Below, piece by piece: positions 50,751 to 60,161 of a stretch of DNA of 64,000 bases (its first letter is position 1; each line of letters begins with the position of its first letter). The position numbers and the translations under genes are program-made. The DNA lies in the NCBI RefSeq assembly GCF_029893805.1, contig NZ_JARXYP010000002.1, positions 3,348,001-3,412,000 on the forward strand. Direction: 5' to 3'. Source of the stretch: Streptomyces sp. SAI-135 (GTDB lineage: Bacteria > Actinomycetota > Actinomycetes > Streptomycetales > Streptomycetaceae). Below the pieces are notes generated by a model. It saw nothing but the letters and a program-made list of their open reading frames with translations. It made no database searches and was not told where the DNA came from.

Positions 50751-53700
50751 ATGACCCTCACCCCCCAGCGCGCCCCGATATCGGGCGCGAGACGTGTGGC
50801 GCGGATCGCCGCGGCCGCCGGACTGGTCGCCGCGCTCTCCGCGGCGGGGCCGATACCCATGGCCTTCTCCGCCGACGCGGGCACCACCCCCGCGGCGTCG
50901 GACCCGGGCCTGAAGTCCGCCGACGAGAAGCTCGGTTCGGACGACGCCGAAGCACTCGCCGAGGCCAAGGCCGACGGCGACAAGAGCATCACGCTGATGG
51001 TCGCCACCGCCCCCGGCAAGACCGAGCAGGTCGCCGCGGATCTGGACGCGGTCAAGGGCGGCCTGGTGGGCCAGACCTACGACAAGCTCGGTTACGTCCG
51101 GGCCACCGTCCCCACCGCGAAGGCGGACTCGGCCATCGCCGCCGCCGCGAAGCTGTCCTCCGTGCACGGCATCGACGTCAAGCAGGACATCCCGCTGGAC
51201 GACCCGACGCCGAGCGCCGACACCGCCAAGGGCGCCGCGAGCAAGGGCACCACGACCTACCCCGCGCCGGGCCGGAAGACCCCCGCGACGAACCCGTACA
51301 ACCCGTCCTTCGAGACCGGCGCCGTCGAGTTCGTCGAGGACCACCCCAAGGCGGACGGCCGCGGGGTCACCATCGGCATCCTGGACTCGGGTGTGGACCT
51401 CGGCCACCCGGCGCTCCAGAAGACCACCACCGGTGAGCGGAAGATCGTCGACTGGGTGACGGCGACCGACCCGGTCTCCGACGGCGACGCCACCTGGCGG
51501 CGGATGAACAACCCCGTCAGCGGCCCCACCTTCACCATCGCGGGCGCCACCTGGAAGGCCCCGGCGGGCTCCTACCAGTTCAACCTGTTCCGCGAGTCGG
51601 CCACCACCGGCGGTGACGCCAAGGGCGACGCCAACCGCGACGGCGACACCACCGACGTCTGGGGCGTCCTCTACGACGCGGCCGCCGGAACCGTCCGGGT
51701 CGACCTGAACAACAACAACGACTTCTCCGACGACGCGGCGATGAAGCCGTACAAGGACGGCTACCAGGTCGGGTACTTCGGTACCGACAACCCGGCGACC
51801 GACGTCGCCGAGCGCCAGCCGTTCGTCGTCGAGATCCGCAAGGACGTCGTCTACGACGCCGCGGGCAGCAAGGCCGACTACGTCAACATCGGCGTCATCG
51901 AGTCCGAGCACGGCACCCACGTGGCCGGCATCACCGCCGCCAACGGCCTGTTCGGCGGCAGGATGAACGGCGCGGCCCCGGGCGCGAAGCTCGTCTCCTC
52001 CCGTGCCTGCACCTGGACCGGCGGCTGCACCAACGTGGCACTGACCGAGGGCATGATCGACCTCGTCGTCAACCGCGGGGTCGACATCGTCAACATGTCG
52101 ATCGGCGGCCTGCCCGCGCTCAACGACGGCAACAACGCGCGCGCCGAGCTCTACACGCGCCTCATCGACACCTACGGCGTCCAGCTGGTGATCTCCGCGG
52201 GCAACTCCGGGCCCGGCGCGAACACCATCGGCGACCCGGGTCTGGCCGACAAGGTCATCTCCGTCGGCGCGACCATCTCCAAGGAGACCTGGGCCGCCAA
52301 CTACGGCTCGGTCGTGGAGAAGAAGTACGCGATGATGCCGTTCTCCTCGCGCGGTCCGCGTGAGGACGGTGGCTTCACGCCGACCCTGTCCGCCCCGGGT
52401 GCGGCCATCAACACCACCCAGACCTGGCTGCCGGGCTCCCCGGTCGCCGAGTCGGGCTACACGCTGCCGGCCGGCTACTCGATGCTCCAGGGCACCTCGA
52501 TGGCCTCCCCGCAGGCCGCGGGCGCGTCCGCGCTGCTGATCTCGGCCGCCAAGCAGAAGCACATCGCGCTGACGCCGGCCACCCTGCGCACCGCCCTGAC
52601 CTCGACCGCCGACCACATCAAGGGTGTGCAGGCGTACGAGGAGGGTGCGGGCCTCATCGACATCGTGGACGCCTGGGACGCCATCAAGGACGGCGCCACC
52701 GCCCACGACTACACAGTCAAGGCGCCGGTCGACACCGCGATCGACCAGCTCCTGAAGACCCCCGGCTTCGGCACCGGTCTCTACGACCGCGAGGGCGGCC
52801 TGAAGGCCGGTCAGAAGAAGACGTACGACGTCACCATCACCCGTACGTCCGGCGCGGACAAGGCGCTGCGCCACGAGGTGTACTTCGAGAACAACGCCGG
52901 TGGCACCTTCCGGATCCTCGGCAAGGACGACATCCGGCTCCCGCTGAACCAGCCGGTGACCGTCAAGGTCCAGGCCCAGCCGAAGTCCGCGGGCCTCAAG
53001 AGCGCGATCCTGGTCGTCGACGACCCGAAGACCGAGGGCGTCGACCAGCAGATCCTCAGCACGGTCGTGGTCTCCTCGCCGCTGAAGTACACGTACTCGG
53101 CGTCGAACACCGTGCAGCGCAACAGCACGCAGTCGTACTTCGTGACCGTCCCCGAGGGCGCCACGTCCCTTGAGGTCGCGATCGGCGGGCTCAAGGACAA
53201 GAGCCAGACCCGGTTCATCGCGATCCACCCCTACGGCGTCCCGGTCGACGTCACCAGCACCCCGAACTGCTACAACAACTACCTCGACGGCAACGGCTGC
53301 AAGCCGGACGCCCGTTCCTACGCCGCCCCGCAGGCCGGTGTCTGGGAGATCGAGGTCGAGTCGCGCCGCACCTCGCCGCTGCTCGACAACCCGTACAAGC
53401 TGGACGTCGCCGTGTACGGCGCGGCCTTCGACCCGGAGACCGTGACCGTCCCCGAGGCCAAGGTCGGCACCCCGGCCACCGCCTCCTGGACGGTGACCAA
53501 CAAGCTCGCCGCGATCGACGGCAAGCTGGCCGGCGGCCCGCTCGGCTCGTCCAAGACGGCCCGCCCGACCATCGCCGAGGGCGCCACCCAGACCACCACG
53601 GTCGAGGTGCCCGCGGGCGCCAAGTCGCTGGACGTCGCCATCGGCAACGTCTCCGACGTGGCCGCCGACCTCGACCTGACGGTCTACAACGCGGCCGGCA

Positions 53701-54044
53701 CCGTGGTCGGTACGTCCGCCGACGGTGACTCCGAGGAGGCCGTCTCGGTCGCCTCGCCCGCCGCCGGCACGTACACCATCGAGGTCGTGGGCTACGCGGT
53801 CCCGGCCGGCACCACGGCGTACGACTACCGGGACGTGTTCTTCTCCAGCGCCCTGGGCACCGTCACCGTCTCGGACGCGCCGGTGAAGCTCGCCACCGGC
53901 GCCTCGGCGACCGTCTCCGGCAGCGTCACCGCCCTGGCGCCCGCCCCGGAGGGCCGTGAGTTCTTCGGCCAGGTCAGCCTCGTCAACGCGCGCGGCACGG
54001 TCGCGGGCGTCGGCAACGTGAAGATCGAGAAGGTCACGCCGTAA
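50751..54044 (+). CDS. Large secreted subtilisin-like serine protease (S8 family)
   Basis: 1097 residues. Signal peptide about 1-42 (RRVARIAAAAGLVAALSAAGPIPMAFSADA), then a propeptide region. Catalytic triad: Asp212 in GILDSGVDLGHP, His387 in EHGTHVAGI and Ser583 in QGTSMASPQAAG. The 175-residue Asp-His gap holds a family-specific insertion. The C-terminal about 400 residues form beta-sandwich/PPC-type domains (ATSLEVAIGG; AKSLDVAIGN). Exported protease for extracellular protein use. The ATG has AAGGGATGCCG upstream; an in-frame start at 50643 would add 36 non-signal residues. Confidence 0.94.
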   Translation: MTLTPQRAPISGARRVARIAAAAGLVAALSAAGPIPMAFSADAGTTPAASDPGLKSADEKLGSDDAEALAEAKADGDKSITLMVATAPGKTEQVAADLDAVKGGLVGQTYDKLGYVRATVPTAKADSAIAAAAKLSSVHGIDVKQDIPLDDPTPSADTAKGAASKGTTTYPAPGRKTPATNPYNPSFETGAVEFVEDHPKADGRGVTIGILDSGVDLGHPALQKTTTGERKIVDWVTATDPVSDGDATWRRMNNPVSGPTFTIAGATWKAPAGSYQFNLFRESATTGGDAKGDANRDGDTTDVWGVLYDAAAGTVRVDLNNNNDFSDDAAMKPYKDGYQVGYFGTDNPATDVAERQPFVVEIRKDVVYDAAGSKADYVNIGVIESEHGTHVAGITAANGLFGGRMNGAAPGAKLVSSRACTWTGGCTNVALTEGMIDLVVNRGVDIVNMSIGGLPALNDGNNARAELYTRLIDTYGVQLVISAGNSGPGANTIGDPGLADKVISVGATISKETWAANYGSVVEKKYAMMPFSSRGPREDGGFTPTLSAPGAAINTTQTWLPGSPVAESGYTLPAGYSMLQGTSMASPQAAGASALLISAAKQKHIALTPATLRTALTSTADHIKGVQAYEEGAGLIDIVDAWDAIKDGATAHDYTVKAPVDTAIDQLLKTPGFGTGLYDREGGLKAGQKKTYDVTITRTSGADKALRHEVYFENNAGGTFRILGKDDIRLPLNQPVTVKVQAQPKSAGLKSAILVVDDPKTEGVDQQILSTVVVSSPLKYTYSASNTVQRNSTQSYFVTVPEGATSLEVAIGGLKDKSQTRFIAIHPYGVPVDVTSTPNCYNNYLDGNGCKPDARSYAAPQAGVWEIEVESRRTSPLLDNPYKLDVAVYGAAFDPETVTVPEAKVGTPATASWTVTNKLAAIDGKLAGGPLGSSKTARPTIAEGATQTTTVEVPAGAKSLDVAIGNVSDVAADLDLTVYNAAGTVVGTSADGDSEEAVSVASPAAGTYTIEVVGYAVPAGTTAYDYRDVFFSSALGTVTVSDAPVKLATGASATVSGSVTALAPAPEGREFFGQVSLVNARGTVAGVGNVKIEKVTP

Positions 54045-54065
54045 CACTTCTCCGTACGGCGATCA

Positions 54066-54098
54066 AAGGGGCGGGCGTCCGTGAGGGCGCCCGCCCTT
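54066..54098. terminator. Terminator between subtilase gene and putative anti-sigma gene
   Basis: AAGGG(G)CGGGCG pairs with CGCCCGCCCTT with one bulged G and a 10-nt loop, between convergent stops. Confidence 0.8.
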
Positions 54099-54111
54099 CT
54101 CGTTGCCCGCC

Positions 54112-54813
54112 TCAGCAGGGCATCGTGCGCGACTGGGGCAGCGAGGCGACGATCCAGGCCCGCTCCCGGGCGATCTGCTGTTCCCCGACGACCCACTGGT
54201 CGGGACTCGGTGAGCCCTCGGTCACGCCGAACAGGACGCGGGTGCCCCGGGTGAAGGGCTCGGGAAGGTCGTACGCGCCGATGACGTAGGTGAGGTGGTC
54301 CGTTCCCCGGTCCGGCTTGAAGTAGCGGGTCACGTGCACGGTGACCTGTAGTTCCCCGGTGGCGGGGAGCTCCTTGACCATCGTGACCTCGCCCTCGGCG
54401 ACCGTGGCGGCGCAGGCCAGGTAGGCCGGGCCGCCGAAGCGGACCCCCGCCTCCGCCTTGGCGTCCGAGTCCGCGCTGCCACCCGAGGACAGTTCCTGCG
54501 CGCCGCTGTGCCCGAGGAGCCAGCCGAGGCCCGTGACGACGCTCGCGGCGGCGGCCACCGCGAGGGTGCCGAAGGCGAAGGTGCGGGCGCGCCGCCGGGT
54601 CCGGGAGGGCCGTACGGGAACGCGTTGCGCGGCGGGCGCCGTTTCGGCGAGCGTGCCCCCGATGACCGCGAGCTGCTCCTTCAGCAGGGCGATGTCGGCA
54701 CGGGCCGAGCGGTGCTCGGCGAGGAAAGCCGGGTCGGCGGCGGCGCTCTCGGGCAGCGGCTCGTCGGTGAGGGCGGCCATCAGGGCGTCGAGACCGTCGT
54801 GTTCCGCGCTCAT
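54112..54813 (-). CDS. Membrane protein, probable partner (anti-sigma) of the adjacent sigma factor
   Basis: 233 residues. The soluble N-terminal about 70 residues are acidic (HDGLDALMAALTDEPLPESAAADPAFLAEHRSA). One membrane segment lies at about 76-98 (TFAFGTLAVAAAASVVTGLGWLLG), followed by an extracellular domain with Cys (YLACAATVAEG, final MPC). The layout fits an anti-sigma factor, but the HxxxCxxC zinc motif is missing, so the call rests on the single-nucleotide gap to the sigma gene. Confidence 0.7.
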   Translation of the reverse strand: MSAEHDGLDALMAALTDEPLPESAAADPAFLAEHRSARADIALLKEQLAVIGGTLAETAPAAQRVPVRPSRTRRRARTFAFGTLAVAAAASVVTGLGWLLGHSGAQELSSGGSADSDAKAEAGVRFGGPAYLACAATVAEGEVTMVKELPATGELQVTVHVTRYFKPDRGTDHLTYVIGAYDLPEPFTRGTRVLFGVTEGSPSPDQWVVGEQQIARERAWIVASLPQSRTMPC

Positions 54814-54814
54814 G

Positions 54815-55342
54815 TCACACCACCTCGTCCTCGTGCAGGCGGGTGCGCAGGGCCCGCACCGCCGTGTGCAGGCGGCTTTTCACCGTGCCCTCCGGGACGC
54901 CCAGCTCCTGGGCGATCGAGCGCACCGGCAGGTCGGCGAAGAACCGCAGCACCAGGACCTGGCGCTGCTGGTCGGGCAGCTCGTCCAGGCCCTGGGCGAC
55001 GGCCAGGGAGAGCACGCTGGTGTCCTCCCCCGAGGGGTGCTCGTGCTGCCGGAGCGAGGCCAGCCGCTCCCCCAGCCGCTCCTGGCGCTTCTTGGCCCGG
55101 TGCCAGTCCATGGCGAGGTTGGAGGCGACGACGGCCGCCCACGCGGACACGTCCCGCGGCGCCTCGTACCCCTTCGCCGCCCGCTCCAGCAACCGCAGGC
55201 GGACCTGCTGCACCCCGTCCGGCAGGTCCGCCTGCGGCACCCCGCCCAGGGCGAGCACGGCCCGCACCCGGCGTTCCTGCGCCGCGTCCAGGGGGTCCCC
55301 ATGCTGTTCCCCCTGGCCACGGCGGGCGATTCTGCGCAGCAC
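54815..55342 (-). CDS. ECF-type RNA polymerase sigma factor
   Basis: 175 residues. Region 2 includes DVSAWAAVVASNLAMDWHRAKKRQERLGERL. Region 4 includes LDELPDQQRQVLVLRFFADLPVRSIAQELGVPEGTVKSRLHTAVRALRTRL, the HTH for the -35 element. No sigma region 3 is present. The GTG at 55342 sits 6 nt after GAGGGGAGG; the GTG at 55348 abuts that site and is less likely. Co-transcribed with the membrane protein downstream. A GAAC-N17-CGTC element upstream suggests self-activation. Confidence 0.9.
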   Translation of the reverse strand: MLRRIARRGQGEQHGDPLDAAQERRVRAVLALGGVPQADLPDGVQQVRLRLLERAAKGYEAPRDVSAWAAVVASNLAMDWHRAKKRQERLGERLASLRQHEHPSGEDTSVLSLAVAQGLDELPDQQRQVLVLRFFADLPVRSIAQELGVPEGTVKSRLHTAVRALRTRLHEDEVV

Positions 55343-55652
55343 AGACACCCTCCCCTCACCGCGTTTCTCCTACGACGCGGGTGGGGCGGAAAACGTTCGG
55401 CGGGGTCCGGGACTTTTTCTTCGAGGTGTACGTCACACCCGGCGCGCGGGACCGCACGGCTTGCGGCACAGTGCCCTGGGAGAGCGAATTTCTCCAGTTC
55501 AGCCGGGGTGCGACGGGTGTTCCGCAACGGCGGGGCGACGGCGGGCGTCCCAGCTTTCGAGCATGGAGCACAAAGAATTGGACAGGCTGACCCCGGTCGG
55601 CCGCATGATGGAAAAGCCGCAGACACAACCAGGACACGCAGAAGGAGTCACC
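55343..55652. other. Divergent region between the sigma factor gene and asd
   Basis: No gene is seen in 310 nt. It contains the ECF-like promoter of the sigma operon at its left end; the asd promoter must lie in the right part but I cannot fix it. Confidence 0.6.
55375..55399 (-). promoter_or_regulatory. Candidate ECF-type (autoregulatory) promoter of the sigma operon
   Basis: On the minus strand GAAC (55399-55396), a 17-nt spacer and CGTC (55378-55375) match the common ECF pattern GGAAC-N16/17-CGTC. The -10 lies about 33 nt before the sigma GTG. Confidence 0.5.
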
Positions 55653-56669
55653 GTGAGGGTCGGAATCGTCGGAGCCACCGGGCAGGTCGGCACGGTCATG
55701 CGCGGGATCCTCAAGGAGCGGAACTTCCCGGTCACGGAGCTGCGCCTGTTCGCCTCCGCGCGCTCGGCGGGCTCGGTCCTGGACGGCGTGACGGTCGAGG
55801 ACGCGGCGACGGCCGACTACACCGGCCTGGACATCGTGCTGTTCTCCGCGGGCGGATCGACCTCGAAGGCACTGGCCGAGAAGGTCGCCTCGCAGGGCGC
55901 GGTCGTGATCGACAACTCCTCGGCCTGGCGCAAGGACCCCGAGGTCCCGCTGGTCGTCTCCGAGGTGAACCCGCACGCCATCGCGGACCGCCCCAAGGGC
56001 ATCATCGCCAACCCGAACTGCACCACGATGGCCGCGATGCCGGTCCTGAAGGTGCTGGACGCCGAGGCGGGCCTCCTGACGCTGATCGCCACCACCTACC
56101 AGGCGGTGTCCGGCTCGGGCCTCGCGGGCGTGGCGGAGCTGCACGGCCAGGTGCAGAAGGTCGTCGCCGACGCGGACAAGCTCACCCATGACGGCTCGGC
56201 GGTCGACTTCCCCGAGCCGCAGGTCTACAAGCGGCCCATCGCCTTCAACGTGCTGCCCTTCGCCGGCAACCTCGTCGAGGACGGCCTGAACGAGACCGAC
56301 GAGGAGCAGAAGCTCCGCAACGAGTCCCGCAAGATCCTGGAACTCCCCGAGCTGAAGGTCTCCGGCACCTGTGTGCGCGTGCCGGTCTTCTCCGGTCACT
56401 CCCTCCAGGTCAACGCCCGCTTCGCCCGCCCGATCTCCCCGGAGCGCGCGACGGAGATCCTGGCGGGCGCCCCCGGGGTGACCCTCTCGGACATCCCGAC
56501 CCCGCTCCAGGCCGCCGGCCAGGACGCCTCCTTCGTCGGCCGCATCCGCCGCGACGAGACCGTGGACAACGGCCTCGCCCTGTTCATCTCCAACGACAAC
56601 CTCCGCAAGGGCGCCGCGCTGAACGCGGTCCAGATCGCGGAGCTGGTGGCGGCCGAGCTCAAGGGCTAG
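55653..56669 (+). CDS. asd: Aspartate-semialdehyde dehydrogenase
   Basis: 338 residues. VRVGIVGATGQVGTVMRGIL is the NADP-binding motif. The catalytic Cys123 is in ANPNCTTMAAMPVLK, and FSGHSLQVNARFARPIS holds the catalytic His. It reduces aspartyl phosphate to the semialdehyde for lysine/diaminopimelate, threonine and methionine synthesis. The GTG is set by GAAGGAG 5 nt upstream. No aspartokinase gene is adjacent, so this is the solitary form. The stop overlaps the stop of the convergent DUF1203 gene by 4 nt. Confidence 0.96.
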   Translation: MRVGIVGATGQVGTVMRGILKERNFPVTELRLFASARSAGSVLDGVTVEDAATADYTGLDIVLFSAGGSTSKALAEKVASQGAVVIDNSSAWRKDPEVPLVVSEVNPHAIADRPKGIIANPNCTTMAAMPVLKVLDAEAGLLTLIATTYQAVSGSGLAGVAELHGQVQKVVADADKLTHDGSAVDFPEPQVYKRPIAFNVLPFAGNLVEDGLNETDEEQKLRNESRKILELPELKVSGTCVRVPVFSGHSLQVNARFARPISPERATEILAGAPGVTLSDIPTPLQAAGQDASFVGRIRRDETVDNGLALFISNDNLRKGAALNAVQIAELVAAELKG

Positions 56670-57139
56670 GGCCTCCTGACCTCGTAGAGGAAACAGCCGT
56701 ACTCGACGGCCCGGACGTGGACCAGTGCCACGGACGGGTCGTCGAACGCGTTTCGGAAGGCGTCGTCGCCCAGCTCCTCGACCAGTTCTCCGCCCAGGAT
56801 GTGCCCGTCGCGGGAGTAGCGGCGCACGGTCCGGTGGGTGCCCGCGAAGGGATACCCCTCGCGTCCGTCCGGCCCCGCGCACTCCTCGGCGTGGAGGAAG
56901 ACCGGGCCCTGTTCGTCGTACGCCCCGGGCTCGGCGCCGGTCCCGGCCGCCCAGCGGCGCAGGGGTGCGTAGGAGACCAGCGCGATCCGCTCACCCGGCT
57001 CGCTGCGGCGCAGACAGCAGCGGAGCGGGGCGCCGCCCTCCTCGTCGGTGAAGGGGGACAGGGGGCGGCCGGCGTCGTCGGCGGTGCGGAGTTCCTTCAG
57101 GGTGGCGGGTGCGACGGGGCGTGCGGTGTAGGTCGTCAT
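56666..57139 (-). CDS. DUF1203 family protein
   Basis: 157 residues. GGAPLRCCLRRSEPGERIALVSYAPL, GPVFLHAEECAGP and VALVHVRAVEYGCFLYEVRRP at the C-terminus are the conserved blocks of DUF1203. Function is unknown. The start MTTYTARPVAP is the only strong candidate. It is divergent from pepN copy 2, 158 nt away. Confidence 0.85.
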   Translation of the reverse strand: MTTYTARPVAPATLKELRTADDAGRPLSPFTDEEGGAPLRCCLRRSEPGERIALVSYAPLRRWAAGTGAEPGAYDEQGPVFLHAEECAGPDGREGYPFAGTHRTVRRYSRDGHILGGELVEELGDDAFRNAFDDPSVALVHVRAVEYGCFLYEVRRP

Positions 57140-57297
57140 GGGACCAGGCTGGCGCCGCCGCGCGCGGATGACCGGCGGAAATCAGACGGGGCGTCCCCGA
57201 AACCGCAGGGTAATCCCCCGATCCGTCGGAGGCAGTTCGTGGAAGGATGACCGAACCGCCGAACCTACTCATATCGAGGAAACAAGGAGATGACCGC

Positions 57298-59874
57298 GTG
57301 CCTGGCACAAACCTGACCCGCGAAGAGGCTCAGCAGCGGGCGAAGCTGCTCAGCGTCGAGTCCTACGAGATCGATCTCGACCTCTCCGGCGCGCAGGAGG
57401 GCGGTACCTACCGGTCCGTGACCACGGTGCGCTTCGATGTCGCCGAGAACGGTGCCGAGTCGTTCATCGACCTGGTGGCCCCCACGGTCCACGAGGTCAC
57501 GCTGAACGGCGACGCGCTCGACCCGGCGGAGGTCTTCGCGGACTCCCGTATCGCCCTGCCGGGCCTGCTGGAGGGCCGCAACATCCTGCGGGTCGTCGCC
57601 GACGCCGCCTACACCAACACCGGTGAGGGCCTGCACCGCTTCGTCGACCCGGTCGACCAGCAGGCCTACCTGTACACGCAGTTCGAGGTGCCGGACGCCC
57701 GCCGCGTCTTCGCCTCCTTCGAGCAGCCCGACCTGAAGGCCACCTTCCAGTTCACCGTGAAGGCGCCGACCGGCTGGACGGTCATCTCCAACTCCCCGAC
57801 GCCGGAGCCGAAGGACGACGTCTGGGTCTTCGAGCCGACCCCGCGGATCTCCTCGTACATCACGGCCCTGATCGTCGGCCCGTACCACTCCGTGCACAGC
57901 GTGTACGAGAAGGACGGCCAGTCCGTGCCGCTGGGCATCTACTGCCGGCCCTCGCTCGCCGAACACCTCGACTCGGACGCCATCTTCGAGGTCACCCGGC
58001 AGGGCTTCGAGTGGTTCCAGGAGAAGTTCGACTACGCGTACCCGTTCAAGAAGTACGACCAGCTGTTCGTGCCGGAGTTCAACGCGGGCGCGATGGAGAA
58101 CGCGGGTGCCGTCACCATCCGCGACCAGTACGTCTTCCGGTCCAAGGTGACCGACGCCGCGTACGAGATGCGCGCCGAGACCATCCTGCACGAGCTGGCC
58201 CACATGTGGTTCGGCGACCTCGTGACCATGGAGTGGTGGAACGACCTGTGGCTGAACGAGTCGTTCGCCACCTACACCTCCATCGCCTGCCAGGCGTACG
58301 CCCCGGAGAGCCGGTGGCCGCACTCCTGGACCACGTTCGCCAACTCGATGAAGACGTGGGCGTACCGTCAGGACCAGCTGCCGTCCACGCACCCGATCAT
58401 GGCCGAGATCCGCGACCTGGACGACGTGCTGGTCAACTTCGACGGCATCACGTACGCCAAGGGCGCCTCCGTGCTCAAGCAGCTCGTCGCCTACGTGGGC
58501 GAGGACGAGTTCTTCGGCGGTGTGCAGGCGTACTTCAAGCGCCACGCGTTCGGCAACACCCGCCTGTCCGACCTGCTGGGCGCGCTGGAGGAGACCTCCG
58601 GCCGTGACCTCGGGACCTGGTCGCAGAAGTGGCTCCAGACGGCCGGCATCAACGTCCTGCGCCCGGAGATCGAGACCGACGGCAACGGTGTCATCACCTC
58701 CTTCGCCATCCGCCAGGAGGCCCCGGCGCTGCCCGCCGGCGCGAAGGGCGAGCCGACCCTGCGCCCGCACCGCATCGCCGTCGGCCTGTACGAGCTGGAC
58801 GACGCCAGCGGCAAGCTGGTGCGCGACGAGCGCGTCGAGCTGGACGTCGACGGCGAGCTGACGGCCGTACCGCAGCTGGTCGGCAAGCGCCGCCCGGCGG
58901 TCGTGCTCCTCAACGACGACGACCTCTCGTACGCCAAGGTCCGCCTCGACGAGCAGTCGCTGGCCTTCGTGACCGAGCACCTGGGCGACTTCGAGTCGTC
59001 CCTGCCGCGCGCGCTGTGCTGGGCGTCGGCGTGGGACATGACGCGGGACGCCGAACTCGCGACTCGCGACTACCTCTCGCTGGTCCTCTCCGGCATCGGC
59101 AAGGAGTCCGACATCGGTGTCGTGCAGTCGCTGCACCGGCAGGTGAAGCTGGCGATCGAGCTGTACGCCGCCCCCACCGCCCGCGAGGCCCTGCTGGCCC
59201 GCTGGACCGACGCCACGCTGGCCCACCTCAGGTCCGCGGCGGCGGGCAGCGACCACCAGCTGGCGTGGGCGCGGGCGTTCGCGGCGACGGCCCGTACGCC
59301 GGAGCAGCTGGACCTCCTGGAGGGGCTGCTCGACGGGTCGCAGGTCGTCGAGGGCCTCGCCGTCGACACGGAGCTGCGCTGGGCGTTGGTGCAGCGGCTG
59401 GCCTCCGTGGGCCGCTACGACGAGTCGGAGATCACCGCCGAGTACGAGCGGGACAAGACCGCCGCCGGTGAGCGGCACGCGGCCACCGCCCGTGCCTCGC
59501 GGCCGACCGAGGAGGCCAAGGCGGAGGCCTGGGCGCAGGTCGTCGAGTCCGACAAGCTGCCCAACGCCGTGCAGGAGGCCGTCATCGGCGGGTTCGTGCA
59601 GACCGACCAGCGGGAGCTGCTCGCGCCGTACACGGAGCGGTACTTCGAGGTGGTCAAGGACATCTGGGCGTCCCGTTCGCACGAGATCGCCCAGCAGATC
59701 GCGGTCGGCCTCTACCCCTCGCTCCAGGTCTCCCAGGAGACCCTGGACAGGACGGACGCCTGGCTGGCCTCGGCCGAGCCGAACGCGGCCCTGCGCCGGC
59801 TCGTCTCCGAGTCCCGCGCGGGCGTGGAGCGGGCCCTGAAGGCCCAGGCGGCAGACGCGCAGGCGGCCCAGTAG
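57298..59874 (+). CDS. pepN: Aminopeptidase N (M1 metallopeptidase), copy 2
   Basis: 858 residues. FNAGAMENAG is the GAMEN motif, HELAHMWFGDL the zinc motif (His298, Glu299, His302) and LNESFATY holds the third ligand. It is close to copy 1 at 42074 over its whole length, with shared blocks such as QLPSTHPIxAxIRDL and NFDGITYAKGASVLKQLVAYVG. The GTG start is set by AAGGAGATGACCGC. The two copies may differ in substrate range or expression. It is followed by the 8-bp tandem array. Confidence 0.96.
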   Translation: MPGTNLTREEAQQRAKLLSVESYEIDLDLSGAQEGGTYRSVTTVRFDVAENGAESFIDLVAPTVHEVTLNGDALDPAEVFADSRIALPGLLEGRNILRVVADAAYTNTGEGLHRFVDPVDQQAYLYTQFEVPDARRVFASFEQPDLKATFQFTVKAPTGWTVISNSPTPEPKDDVWVFEPTPRISSYITALIVGPYHSVHSVYEKDGQSVPLGIYCRPSLAEHLDSDAIFEVTRQGFEWFQEKFDYAYPFKKYDQLFVPEFNAGAMENAGAVTIRDQYVFRSKVTDAAYEMRAETILHELAHMWFGDLVTMEWWNDLWLNESFATYTSIACQAYAPESRWPHSWTTFANSMKTWAYRQDQLPSTHPIMAEIRDLDDVLVNFDGITYAKGASVLKQLVAYVGEDEFFGGVQAYFKRHAFGNTRLSDLLGALEETSGRDLGTWSQKWLQTAGINVLRPEIETDGNGVITSFAIRQEAPALPAGAKGEPTLRPHRIAVGLYELDDASGKLVRDERVELDVDGELTAVPQLVGKRRPAVVLLNDDDLSYAKVRLDEQSLAFVTEHLGDFESSLPRALCWASAWDMTRDAELATRDYLSLVLSGIGKESDIGVVQSLHRQVKLAIELYAAPTAREALLARWTDATLAHLRSAAAGSDHQLAWARAFAATARTPEQLDLLEGLLDGSQVVEGLAVDTELRWALVQRLASVGRYDESEITAEYERDKTAAGERHAATARASRPTEEAKAEAWAQVVESDKLPNAVQEAVIGGFVQTDQRELLAPYTERYFEVVKDIWASRSHEIAQQIAVGLYPSLQVSQETLDRTDAWLASAEPNAALRRLVSESRAGVERALKAQAADAQAAQ

Positions 59875-60161
59875 GCCGACGGGAGGCGGGTGGCCGGGCG
59901 GGCCGGTCAGGCAGACCGGGCAGCCGACGGGAAGTCGGTGGGCTGGTGGGCCGGTGGGCCGGTGGGCCGGTGGGCCGGTGGGCCGGTGGGCCGGTGGGCC
60001 GGTGGGCCGGTGGGCCGGTGGGCCGGTGGGCCGGTGGGCCGGTGGGCTGGTGGGCCGGTGGGCCGGTGGGCCGACGGGAAGTCGGCACGGTCCGGCAGGA
60101 AGCCGGCGGTCCGGCGAGAAGCCGGTAGGCCGGCAGTCCGGCGGGAGGCGGTCGGTCCGGG
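59875..60161. other. Convergent gap filled by repeats
   Basis: These 287 nt between pepN and the M14 gene hold the 17-unit array at 59936-60071 and degenerate GCCGGYAGGCCGGC-like repeats to about 60150. Nothing gene-like is supported, although the array leaves long frames open by chance. Confidence 0.8.
59936..60071. repeat. 8-bp tandem repeat array, 17 units of CGGTGGGC
   Basis: Seventeen head-to-tail octamers, two of them TGGTGGGC, fill 136 nt. The array is flanked by two copies of CCGACGGGAAGTCGG (59924-59938 and 60071-60085). The unit is not a multiple of three and the site is non-coding. Confidence 0.95.

Noticed and set aside
59936..60071. CRISPR array
   Set aside because: Octamers are contiguous with no spacers and no cas genes nearby; it is a simple tandem repeat.
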